Assembly: GCA_903923345.1 (NCBI GenBank)
Contig: CAIXXI010000398.1
Location: forward strand, 1-6,006
DNA: 6,006 nt
Direction of reading: 5' to 3'
DNA from: an uncultured Burkholderiales bacterium
GTDB taxonomy: Bacteria; Pseudomonadota; Gammaproteobacteria; Burkholderiales; Burkholderiaceae_E
Numbering within the stretch: the stretch's first letter is position 1; each line of letters begins with the position of its first letter. The notes under the pieces were generated by a model, which saw only the letters and a list, made by a program, of their open reading frames with translations, ran no database searches and was not told the DNA's origin. A program made the translations under genes and the position numbers. This document shows positions 1 through 6,006 of this stretch, piece after piece.

Positions 1-790
1 AATCGAGTCCATGCCGGGCTCGGTGCGGCTTCGCTTCGATGTGATCGACAGCGGGATCGGGATCGAGCCCGCGAAATTGCAGAACATCTTTGAGGCGTTC
101 GAACAGGCCGACAGCTCGATCACCCGCCGCTTTGGCGGCACAGGCCTCGGGCTGACGATCTCGCGTCGCCTGGCGGTGCTGATGGGTGGCGACTTGAGCG
201 TGGTCAGCACGTCCGGCAAGGGCAGTGTTTTTACCTTCGAATTGAACGTGGGCGCGGTCAGCCAGCTGCCCGAGAAGGGCCAGCGGCTGGCTGCACGGCC
301 AGCGTCGACGCCGCTTCAGGGATTGAAGGTGCTGCTCGTTGAGGACAACCCAATCAACCAGAAGCTTGCGCTGGCCCTGCTCGGACTGGATGGCCACACG
401 GTCACGGTCGCAGAAGATGGCGAGGCAGGGTTGGCGCAATGGCGATTGAGCCCCTTTGACCTGATCCTCATGGATGTTCAGATGCCGATTCTGGACGGGT
501 TGGAGGCGACGCGTCGAATCCGTCAGGACGAGAAGCATTCGGGCGGGCGCATCCCGATCGTCGCCATGACAGCCAATGCCATGGCCGGCGACCGCGAGCG
601 CTGCATCGAGGCGGGCATGGACGATTACCTTGCCAAGCCCTTTCGAAGATCCGATCTGCAGGAAATCATTGAACGCGCCATCACCGCGCACCGGATGTCG
701 ATCGGAGCTTCAGACGGCGCGCCCCCTCAACCCGCGGCAGACAGCATGGCGGGCGGGCACCTGGACACCCAGCCGGTTGTTTCGTCATAG
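1..790 (+). CDS. Hybrid sensor histidine kinase/response regulator, C-terminal part (5' truncated by window)
   Basis: This is the end of a two-component hybrid kinase; the sensor region, the phosphorylated histidine and the N box lie upstream of the window. The first whole codon is at base 2 and the frame is already open there, so the ATG at 11 is internal. Counting from that ATG, the HATPase_c remnant covers about residues 1-80, with the G1 box DSGIGI (13-18), the F box around FEAFEQAD (27-34) and the G2 box GGTGLGL (42-48). After a linker, a complete receiver domain covers about 105-223: acidic pair E111/D112, phosphoacceptor D155 in MDVQMP, T187 and K209 (AKPF). No HPt domain follows; the last ~35 residues are an Ala/Pro-rich tail without a recognisable domain. 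Such kinases autophosphorylate on His and pass phosphate to their own receiver, usually at the inner membrane. The signal sensed cannot be told. The tail overlaps the convergent amidase gene, and a functional link to the other genes is not indicated. Confidence 0.95.
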   Translation, partial: IESMPGSVRLRFDVIDSGIGIEPAKLQNIFEAFEQADSSITRRFGGTGLGLTISRRLAVLMGGDLSVVSTSGKGSVFTFELNVGAVSQLPEKGQRLAARPASTPLQGLKVLLVEDNPINQKLALALLGLDGHTVTVAEDGEAGLAQWRLSPFDLILMDVQMPILDGLEATRRIRQDEKHSGGRIPIVAMTANAMAGDRERCIEAGMDDYLAKPFRRSDLQEIIERAITAHRMSIGASDGAPPQPAADSMAGGHLDTQPVVSS

Positions 791-2187
791 GCCTGTGCAA
801 GCTGAAGCACCGCCAGGTCTGCGCTGGGGCGACCGATCAATTGCAGGCCCATGGGCAGTCCACGCGCATCGAAACCCGCGGGAACGCTGATCGCCGGAAG
901 GCCTGCGAGTGTCGCCAGCGCCATGCCTTCCATCCAGCGGTGATAGCTGTCCATCGTCCGGCCTCCGAGCTCGGCGGGCCAGTGCTGTGTCACCGGAAAG
1001 GGAAAGCACTGCGCACTGGGTTGCACCAGGTAGTCGAATTGTTCGAACAGCGCCAGCGTGCGCTGGAACCAGGCGCTTCGATTGACCAGGGCGCGGTGCA
1101 CGTCCATGCCGGAATGCTTTGCGCCCTGCTCGTATTCCCACTGAGACTCGGGTTTGATCAGAGCCCACTTCGCCGGGTCAGCCCGGTAGGCATCGAAGCG
1201 GGCCCGATTGGCCAGGGATCGCAGCACGCCGAAGGTATTCCAGATCGATTCGGCGTCGAACCCCAGTGGCGCGGCTTCGACGCTGCATCCAAGGCCACGC
1301 AGATCCTGAAGGGCCTTCTCGCACAGTTCCAGCACACCCGGCTCAGTGGCCAGATGGCCGCCGAGGTCGCCGAGCCAGCCGATCCGCACGCCACGCCAGT
1401 GCGACGCTTCGAGGCGCAATTGCTCGGGCTTGAGCGCCGGATCATGCGGCAGCGACAGCGGCTGACGGGCGTCCGGCCCGGACAGGGTTGCCAGCAAGGC
1501 CATCAGGTCGGGCAGGTTGCGGGCCATTGGGCCCGCGGTGCCCAGCGGCGCGACGAAGACCTCATCGGCAGGCCACTTCGGCACACGGCCCTGCGACGGA
1601 CGAAACCCGAACACATTGCACCAGCCCGCCGGATTGCGCAGCGAGCCGCCCAGGTCGGAGCCATCGGCCACGGGCAGCATTCTGAGGGCCAGGCTGACTG
1701 CTGCGCCGCCGCTCGATCCGCCGCAGGTGCGGCTGGTGTCGTAGGGGTTGAGCGTGGTGCCGTAGACCGGGTTGTAGGTCTGCGATCCCATGCCCCATTC
1801 CGGGACGTTGGTCTTGCCGATGATGATCGCGCCGGCGTGTCTGATGCGCTCGACCACCAGCGAATCGGCGGTCGGGATGGTCTCGCGCAGCAGCGGAGAA
1901 CCCCAGGTCGAGGCAATCCCGGCGGTCTGTTCGGTGTCCTTGACCGCGTGCGGCAGCCCATGCATCCAGCCGCGCGATTCGCCCCGCGCCAGTTCGGCAT
2001 CGCAGCGGTCAGCCTCGGCCAGCAGATCGGCGTCGTCGCGCAGTGCAACGATGGCGTTGACCGTCGGATTGAGCCGGTGAATCCGGCTGAGATAGGCCTG
2101 CATGACCTCCCGGCACGACGCCTTGCGGGTCGTCACGGCATTCGACAGGGCCAGCGCATCGAGATCGCACAGGGTTTCGTCTTTCAT
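727..2187 (-). CDS. Amidase-signature family enzyme
   Basis: A complete 486-residue amidase-signature hydrolase, which cleaves a carboxamide (or related C-N bond) to acid plus ammonia or amine, probably in the cytoplasm because no signal peptide is seen. The Ser-cisSer-Lys triad is intact: K83 in AVKDTE, S158 in GGSSGG and nucleophile S182 in DLGGSLR. The spacings (75 and 24 residues) equal those of the triad in fatty acid amide hydrolase, and residues 156-187 fit the family's signature pattern. The C-terminal part (about 426-475: LAGLPAISVPAG, then GLQLIGRP and ETTGW) is typical, so the protein is full length. The ATG at 2187 is supported by GAGGAG seven bases upstream. No gatB or gatC is adjacent, and the protein resembles stand-alone amidases more than the GatA subunit; the substrate cannot be read from sequence. 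It is transcribed away from the hydrolase/tcuAB genes across an 83-base gap, and its 3' end overlaps the kinase gene. A role in freeing an acid for the neighbouring pathway is inference. Confidence 0.95.
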   Translation of the reverse strand: MKDETLCDLDALALSNAVTTRKASCREVMQAYLSRIHRLNPTVNAIVALRDDADLLAEADRCDAELARGESRGWMHGLPHAVKDTEQTAGIASTWGSPLLRETIPTADSLVVERIRHAGAIIIGKTNVPEWGMGSQTYNPVYGTTLNPYDTSRTCGGSSGGAAVSLALRMLPVADGSDLGGSLRNPAGWCNVFGFRPSQGRVPKWPADEVFVAPLGTAGPMARNLPDLMALLATLSGPDARQPLSLPHDPALKPEQLRLEASHWRGVRIGWLGDLGGHLATEPGVLELCEKALQDLRGLGCSVEAAPLGFDAESIWNTFGVLRSLANRARFDAYRADPAKWALIKPESQWEYEQGAKHSGMDVHRALVNRSAWFQRTLALFEQFDYLVQPSAQCFPFPVTQHWPAELGGRTMDSYHRWMEGMALATLAGLPAISVPAGFDARGLPMGLQLIGRPSADLAVLQLAQAYDETTGWVSRCPPAMLSAAG

Positions 2188-2194
2188 GAATCGT

Positions 2195-2200
2195 CTCCTC
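2195..2200 (-). promoter_or_regulatory. Ribosome binding site of the amidase gene
   Basis: On the - strand GAGGAG lies seven bases before the ATG at 2187. This is a strong Shine-Dalgarno match and fixes the amidase start. Confidence 0.8.
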
Positions 2201-2211
2201 GGTTTCGCTCA

Positions 2212-2220
2212 AGGATAGCA
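2212..2220 (-). promoter_or_regulatory. Candidate extended -10 element for the amidase gene
   Basis: The - strand reads TGCTATCCT here: a TATCCT hexamer (4 of 6 to TATAAT) preceded by the TGn of an extended -10. It would start a transcript near 2205, giving a leader of roughly 18 bases that still contains the GAGGAG site. No good -35 hexamer is visible at 16-18 bases. It is a guess from position and sequence only. Confidence 0.25.
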
Positions 2221-2270
2221 ACCCTGCGCACCGATCCCGCCTTGCCGACGCCTGCGGGCCGTGGTCGCGC

Positions 2271-3029
2271 ATGAAGGCGACGCCCACCCTGGTGTTCATC
2301 CATGGCGCCGGCCTGGGCCCCTGGACCTGGACGCAGGGCCTGGTGCCGCACTTCGAGGCAGCCGGTGTGCGCTGCTTCGCCCCCGATCTGCATGAGGTCT
2401 GGTCTGCGCCCCGGTGGAGCGAGGCCGTCTCGAGACTGCCCCTGGAGCGTTGTATCGATCGGCTCGATACCCTGCTGCGCGACTCGCCGGGGCCGCACAT
2501 CCTGGTCGGACATGGTGTGGGTGCACGCATTGCCCAGGCGCTGGTTGAACGCGGCCATCGCGATGGCGTCGTGCTGATCGCACCGACCCCCCCGGCGGGC
2601 CTGATGCCGGTGGTGCGCCGCCTCGCCCTGCAATGGCCGCTTGCCTTTGCCCGCATGCGACTGGCCAGAAGACCCGCTCTGCTGCTGGGTGAGCCGGGAC
2701 AGGCGAATGTCGCGCGGGTGCGCGAGCTGCTGCTGTGTCCGCAGGCCTCGGAAGCCATTGCGAGCGAGGTGGCGAGCCGTCTGCGCGACGAATCCTTTGA
2801 AGTCTGTCGGGCCTGGTTTGCGCCGAACCCGGTGCCGCCCTCGACAGGGGCCGCGGCACTGGTGATCGGCGGGCGTGAGGACCGGCTGGTGAGCGCGGAC
2901 CGATTGCGCCATACCGCGGCCGCCTGGCGGGCCACGGCGCATCTGGTGCCAAGGGCCGGGCATTGCCCGATGCTGGGCGAGTCCGCGATCACCGTGGCCC
3001 GCCACATCGAGCGCTGGCTGTTCGACTGA
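2271..3029 (+). CDS. Alpha/beta-hydrolase-fold protein lacking the nucleophile serine
   Basis: A 252-residue protein of alpha/beta-hydrolase fold and usual single-domain size. The N-terminal strand and oxyanion-hole motif FIHGAG (residues 9-14) are present, the acid-bearing loop GGREDRLVS gives D204, and the histidine loop RAGHCPMLGE gives H231. The nucleophile elbow after ILVGH, normally G-x-S-x-G, reads GHGVG: residue 82 is glycine (codon GGT, 2514-2516), so the classical Ser-His-Asp triad is incomplete. The rest of the fold is undamaged and no other G-x-S-x-G is present. There is no signal peptide, so it is probably cytoplasmic. The ATG at 2271 is the first start after an in-frame stop at 2187-2189, and the fold begins within ten residues of it, but no clear Shine-Dalgarno precedes it. 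It lies 83 bases before tcuA on the same strand and may be co-transcribed with it. It may be a non-hydrolytic or binding protein, a Ser-independent enzyme, or a recently inactivated esterase. Fold confident, activity unknown. Confidence 0.9.
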   Translation: MKATPTLVFIHGAGLGPWTWTQGLVPHFEAAGVRCFAPDLHEVWSAPRWSEAVSRLPLERCIDRLDTLLRDSPGPHILVGHGVGARIAQALVERGHRDGVVLIAPTPPAGLMPVVRRLALQWPLAFARMRLARRPALLLGEPGQANVARVRELLLCPQASEAIASEVASRLRDESFEVCRAWFAPNPVPPSTGAAALVIGGREDRLVSADRLRHTAAAWRATAHLVPRAGHCPMLGESAITVARHIERWLFD

Positions 3030-3041
3030 GCGATAAACGCC

Positions 3042-3047
3042 TATATT
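3042..3047 (+). promoter_or_regulatory. Candidate -10 element ahead of tcuA
   Basis: TATATT (5 of 6 to TATAAT) sits in a locally AT-rich patch of the 83-base gap between the hydrolase stop and tcuA, about 65 bases before the tcuA ATG. The region 17 bases upstream has no good TTGACA match. It could give tcuAB an internal promoter, but a single hexamer is weak evidence. Confidence 0.25.
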
Positions 3048-3112
3048 TCGAGGTTTTCCCGGAAGACAGCTCGCACATCAGCGCAGCGCCCGGGCATCCT
3101 TGCAGCGAGACG

Positions 3113-4516
3113 ATGGTCGATGTTCTGGTGATTGGTGGCGGCAACGCCGCCCTGTGTGCCGCCCTCACCGCCCGGGAGGCGGGTGCGAGCGTCATGATGC
3201 TCGAGGCCGCGCCAAGAGCCTGGCGTGGCGGCAATTCGATGCACGTCCGTAACCTGCGATGCATGCATGATGCGCCGCAGGACGTGCTGGTCGATGCCTA
3301 TCCGGAAGAAGAGTTCTGGCAGGACCTGCTCAAGGTGACGGGCGGCCTGACCGATGAATCGCTGGCGCGGCGCGTGATCCGGGACTCCTCCACCTGCCGG
3401 CCCTGGATGCAGCGACACGGCGTTCGGTTTCAGCCGGCGCTGTCCGGCGCCCTGCATGTCTCGCGAACCAATGCCTTTTTCATGGGCGGGGGCAAGGCAC
3501 TGGTCAATGCCTATTACCGCAGCGCGGAGCGCCTGGGCATCGGCATCCGGTATGAGTCCCCGGTCGATGCGATCGAACTCAAGGACGGCCGATTCATCGC
3601 CGCCCGCATCGGCAGCGAGCGGATCGAAGCCCGAGCCTGCGTGCTGGCGGCAGGCGGGTTTGAATCCAATCGGGACTGGATGCGCCAGGCCTGGGGGCAA
3701 AACGAGCTGGGCGAATGGCCGGCCGACAATTTTCTGATCCGCGGCACGCGCTACAACATGGGTGTCGTGCTGAAGTTCATGCTGGAGGCGGGGGCCGATT
3801 CGCTGGGTGATCCGTCGCAGTCGCACTGCGTGGCGATCGATGCCCGGGCGCCGCTGTATGACGGCGGCATCTGCACTCGCATTGACTGCGTCTCGCTGGG
3901 CGTGGTGGTCAACCGAAACGCCGAGCGCTTCTACGATGAGGGCGAAGACTTCTGGCCCAAGCGCTATGCGATCTGGGGCCGTCTGGTGGCCCAGCAGCCG
4001 GGCCAGATCGCCTGGTCGATCATCGACTCCAAAGCCATCGGCCGCTTCATGCCGCCGGTCTTTCCGGGCACCCGGGCCGACTCGCTGCCCGAGCTGGCCC
4101 GTGCGATCGGGGTCGACGAGACCACCTTCATGCAGACACTGAACGCGTACAACAGCGCCTGTCGAGTCGGCACCTTCGACCACACCGCGCTCGATGACTG
4201 CCGCACGGAAGGCCTGGCGCCGGCCAAGACCCACTGGGCGCTGCCGATTGACCGGGCGCCGTTTTATGCCTATCCGGTGCGCCCGGGTGTGACCTTCACG
4301 TATTTGAGCCTGAAAACCGATGAGACGGCCGCCGTGCGCTTCTCCGATGTGCCCAGCGACAACCTGTTCGTGGCCGGTGAAATGATGTCGGGCAATGTGC
4401 TGGGCAAGGGCTATACCGCCGGCGTCGGCATGTCGATCGGCACCTCTTTTGGCCGGATTGCCGGTGCTCAGGCCGCTGAAGCGGTGCTGGGTGCTCGCGC
4501 GAGGAGGGCGGCATGA
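3113..4516 (+). CDS. tcuA: FAD-dependent tricarballylate dehydrogenase TcuA
   Basis: TcuA is a flavoprotein of the fumarate reductase/succinate dehydrogenase type that oxidises tricarballylate (propane-1,2,3-tricarboxylate) to cis-aconitate, allowing growth on this citrate analogue. The 467-residue product starts almost directly with the FAD-binding Rossmann strand: VLVIGGGNAA (4-13) gives GxGxxA, with E31 as the acidic residue ending the second strand. Stretches I recognise as typical of TcuA are WRGGNS (37-42), NLRCMHDAPQDVLVDAYPEE (47-66), TNAFFMGGGKALVNAYYRSA (119-138), GEDFWPKRYAIWGRL (277-291) and the C-terminal FAD region NLFVAGEMMSGNVLGKGYTAG (about 417-437). The frame is open upstream to 2963, but the ATG at 3113 is chosen because it starts just before the Rossmann fold; the ATG at 2963 would lie inside the hydrolase gene. 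The 3' end overlaps tcuB by ATGA. The alternative family member, CobZ of cobalamin synthesis, is less likely because it is a TcuA-TcuB-like fusion and no cob gene is seen. The exact substrate is inferred by family. Confidence 0.93.
   Translation: MVDVLVIGGGNAALCAALTAREAGASVMMLEAAPRAWRGGNSMHVRNLRCMHDAPQDVLVDAYPEEEFWQDLLKVTGGLTDESLARRVIRDSSTCRPWMQRHGVRFQPALSGALHVSRTNAFFMGGGKALVNAYYRSAERLGIGIRYESPVDAIELKDGRFIAARIGSERIEARACVLAAGGFESNRDWMRQAWGQNELGEWPADNFLIRGTRYNMGVVLKFMLEAGADSLGDPSQSHCVAIDARAPLYDGGICTRIDCVSLGVVVNRNAERFYDEGEDFWPKRYAIWGRLVAQQPGQIAWSIIDSKAIGRFMPPVFPGTRADSLPELARAIGVDETTFMQTLNAYNSACRVGTFDHTALDDCRTEGLAPAKTHWALPIDRAPFYAYPVRPGVTFTYLSLKTDETAAVRFSDVPSDNLFVAGEMMSGNVLGKGYTAGVGMSIGTSFGRIAGAQAAEAVLGARARRAA
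4501..4507 (+). promoter_or_regulatory. Ribosome binding site of tcuB
   Basis: GAGGAGG lies inside the last codons of tcuA, five bases before the tcuB ATG at 4513. It supports that start and fits translational coupling through the ATGA overlap. Confidence 0.8.
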
Positions 4517-5727
4517 GCACGCCGATGACCTCCCTGCAGGCGCTGGCCCGCGAGGCGCAGCACCTGGCGGGTGCCGCGCCCGGAACCGTCCAGCTGAACA
4601 CGCCCGCCGCGCACGAAGCCGAGGTCGCGCGCGTCCTCAACATCTGCAACGCCTGCCGGTATTGCGAAGGCTTTTGCGCGGTGTTTCCGGCCATGACACG
4701 CCGACTCGAGTTTCCCGCAGCCGATGTCCATTACCTGGCCAATCTGTGCCACAACTGCGGGGCCTGTCTGCACGCGTGCCAGTACGCCCCGCCCCATGAC
4801 TTTGCCGTCGCCGTGCCGCAGGCCATGGCCCGGGTACGCGGTGACACCTATGCGCAGTACGCGTTTCCGCGTGCGCTCGGCGGCTTGTATCGGCGCAATG
4901 GCCTGACGGTGGCACTGGCCAGCGCGGCCGGTCTGACGCTGTTTTTGCTGCTGGCGCTGGCTCGCACCGGATCGCTCTGGCATGAGCCGATGGCGGGCGA
5001 TTTTTATCGGGTGTTTCCGCACAACCTGCTGGTGCTGTTGTTCGGCTCGGTGTTCGGGTTCGCAATGCTGTCGCTCGCGATCGGGGTCACCCGATTCTGG
5101 CGGGACATCCGTTCCACCGACGGGCCGCTGCCGGCACCGCCAGGTCTTGTTGCACCGGCGCTGGCCGAGGCGACCCATGATGTGCTGCGACTGAAGTACC
5201 TCGACGGCGGGCATGGCGAGGGTTGCAACAATGAAGACGATGCCTTCACGCACTGGCGCCGGCGGTTTCACCACGCCACGTTCTACGGCTTCATGCTGTG
5301 CTTTGCCTCGACCAGCGTGGCCACGCTGTACCACTATGGTCTGGGTCTGCAGGCGCCCTATGCCTTGACCAGCCTGCCGGTCCTGCTGGGCACGCTCGGT
5401 GGCCTGGGCCTGCTGGTCGGGCCGGCCGGCCTGTTGTGGCTGAACTTCAAGCGCCATCCGCTGCAGGGTGCAGCCGAGCAAGCCCCGATGGATCGCGGCT
5501 TCATCGCGCTGCTGTGGCTGACCGCCTCCTCCGGACTCCTGCTGCTGGCTGGGCGTGACACCGGCGCGATGGCCCTCCTGCTGGCGATCCATCTGGGTAT
5601 CGTGATGGCGCTGTTTTTCACGCTGCCGTTCGGCAAGTTTGCCCATGGGGTCTACCGAAGCGCGGCCCTGCTCAGGTGGGCCGTGGAGCGGCGTCAGCCC
5701 AATCGCCTGGGGCTGGGTTCGGATTAA
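4513..5727 (+). CDS. tcuB: Tricarballylate utilization 4Fe-4S membrane protein TcuB (CitB-type)
   Basis: TcuB reoxidises the FADH2 of TcuA and passes the electrons to the membrane, most likely to quinone. The 404-residue product has an N-terminal soluble part with two CxxCxxCxxxC motifs for two [4Fe-4S] clusters: C45, C48, C51, C55 and C79, C82, C85, C89. The second half is a membrane domain with about six hydrophobic segments near residues 130-150, 170-190, 255-275, 283-308, 328-346 and 350-370. Histidines in or next to these segments (for example H170, H253, H254, H274, H360, H378) could bind heme, which has been reported for this family; which ones do so cannot be told here. A hydrophilic loop (about 195-250) separates the second and third segments. 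The start codon overlaps the tcuA stop by ATGA, so the two are translated together, as expected for partners of one complex. The gene ends 23 bases before the next one, and no terminator is seen between them. Confidence 0.93.
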   Translation: MSTPMTSLQALAREAQHLAGAAPGTVQLNTPAAHEAEVARVLNICNACRYCEGFCAVFPAMTRRLEFPAADVHYLANLCHNCGACLHACQYAPPHDFAVAVPQAMARVRGDTYAQYAFPRALGGLYRRNGLTVALASAAGLTLFLLLALARTGSLWHEPMAGDFYRVFPHNLLVLLFGSVFGFAMLSLAIGVTRFWRDIRSTDGPLPAPPGLVAPALAEATHDVLRLKYLDGGHGEGCNNEDDAFTHWRRRFHHATFYGFMLCFASTSVATLYHYGLGLQAPYALTSLPVLLGTLGGLGLLVGPAGLLWLNFKRHPLQGAAEQAPMDRGFIALLWLTASSGLLLLAGRDTGAMALLLAIHLGIVMALFFTLPFGKFAHGVYRSAALLRWAVERRQPNRLGLGSD

Positions 5728-5738
5728 TCGACACACAC

Positions 5739-5744
5739 GAGGAG
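5739..5744 (+). promoter_or_regulatory. Ribosome binding site of the class II aldolase gene
   Basis: GAGGAG lies six bases before the ATG at 5751, within the 23-base gap after tcuB. It selects this ATG over the internal one at codon 12. Confidence 0.75.
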
Positions 5745-5750
5745 ACGACG

Positions 5751-6006
5751 ATGGAGCACACCGGACGGCTGAAGATTGCATCGATGCGCGAGCGCTGCTC
5801 GCCGCAGGAGTGGCAGGCCCGCGTGGATCTGGCCGCCTGCTATCGCCTGGTCGATCTGTATGGCTATTCAGACATGATGGCCAATCACATCTCGATGCGC
5901 GTGCCAGGCGAAGGCGAGGTGTTTCTGATCAACCCCTACGGCATGATGTACGACGAGATCACCGCTTCGAGTCTGATCAAGGTCGATGTCGACGGCACGG
6001 TGCTGT
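5751..6006 (+). CDS. Class II aldolase/adducin family protein, N-terminal part (cut by window end)
   Basis: The frame from the ATG at 5751 stays open to the end of the window (85 full codons plus one base). It shows the N-terminal pattern of the class II aldolase/adducin fold: a helix ending in LVDLYGYSD (33-41), NHISMR (45-50), which matches the GNxSxR segment of this family, then FLINPYGMMYDEITASSLIK (58-77) and the turn VDVDG (78-82). Members are usually zinc-dependent aldolases, epimerases or decarboxylases acting on hydroxy-carbonyl substrates, although many adducin-like members have no known activity. The metal-binding histidines and the catalytic glutamate lie beyond the window, so I cannot say whether it is active. 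It follows tcuB by 23 bases on the same strand with its own strong ribosome binding site, so it probably belongs to the same transcript. It is not one of the tcu genes I know (tcuR, tcuA, tcuB, tcuC). Confidence 0.88.
   Translation, partial: MEHTGRLKIASMRERCSPQEWQARVDLAACYRLVDLYGYSDMMANHISMRVPGEGEVFLINPYGMMYDEITASSLIKVDVDGTVL

Noticed and set aside
841..2274. 477-codon open frame on the + strand, opposite the amidase
   Set aside because: It lies almost wholly antisense to a well-supported amidase gene, its translation is rich in Arg, Gln, Gly and Ala without a recognisable domain, and such long shadows are common in GC-rich DNA.
2009..3007. 332-codon and 273-codon open frames on the - strand, opposite the hydrolase gene
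   Set aside because: Both are shadows crossing the hydrolase gene; the longer one also runs through the divergent promoter gap into the amidase gene. The + strand hydrolase shows clear fold motifs.
2271..3029. Hydrolase gene as a pseudogene
   Set aside because: Although the nucleophile serine is missing, the frame is uninterrupted, the length is normal and the other active-site motifs are kept, so decay is not supported.
3088..3095. GCCCGGGC palindrome ahead of tcuA
   Set aside because: Only eight bases without a spacer or T-run; short GC palindromes are expected by chance here, so it is neither a convincing operator nor a terminator.
2963..3112. Upstream extension of tcuA to the ATG at 2963
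   Set aside because: The extra 50 codons begin inside the hydrolase gene and show no family-like sequence; the FAD-binding strand starts right after the ATG at 3113, which gives a 467-residue product typical of TcuA.
3041..4234. 397-codon open frame on the - strand, opposite tcuA
   Set aside because: Antisense shadow of tcuA; no domain is recognisable and no ribosome binding site was found.
5728..5750. Possible terminator after tcuB
   Set aside because: The 23-base gap has no inverted repeat with a T-run; it mainly holds the ribosome binding site of the next gene.
4468..5781. 437-codon open frame on the - strand, opposite tcuB
   Set aside because: Its translation is low-complexity (Gln/Arg/Gly-rich) and antisense to tcuB, which has two complete iron-sulfur motifs and membrane segments.

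Overview
The window looks like chromosomal DNA from a GC-rich Gram-negative bacterium, most likely a beta- or gammaproteobacterium. This rests on the strong G/C bias at third codon positions, the long antisense shadow frames, the GAGGAG-type ribosome binding sites, and the closeness of the tricarballylate proteins to those I know from proteobacteria. I cannot name the species. I see no tRNA, rRNA, CRISPR array, insertion sequence or phage gene.

Layout from left to right. (1) The 3' end of a hybrid sensor histidine kinase on the + strand (ATPase domain end plus a complete receiver domain). (2) Converging on it and overlapping its tail by 64 bases, a complete amidase-signature enzyme on the - strand. 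(3) After an 83-base divergent gap, a + strand series: an alpha/beta-hydrolase-fold protein whose nucleophile serine is replaced by glycine; tcuA, the FAD-dependent tricarballylate dehydrogenase; tcuB, its membrane-bound iron-sulfur electron-transfer partner, overlapping tcuA by ATGA; and the first 85 codons of a class II aldolase/adducin-family protein, cut by the window end.

The core whose role is clear is tcuAB. TcuA oxidises tricarballylate to cis-aconitate, which enters the citric acid cycle, and TcuB reoxidises the FADH2 and passes electrons to the membrane quinone pool. The usual companions tcuR (LysR regulator) and tcuC (transporter) are not in the window, although they could lie beyond its edges. 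Instead tcuAB sits with an unusual hydrolase, an aldolase-family enzyme and a divergent amidase. My inference is a catabolic island in which an amide or related derivative of a polycarboxylic acid is processed and the acid oxidised by TcuAB, but only the TcuAB step is backed by family knowledge. The histidine kinase is convergent and probably unrelated.

The observations most worth a second look are the Ser-to-Gly change in the hydrolase, the non-standard tcuAB neighbourhood, and the convergent coding overlap of kinase and amidase. Nearly all of the window is coding; no gene-free stretch exceeds about 85 bases.
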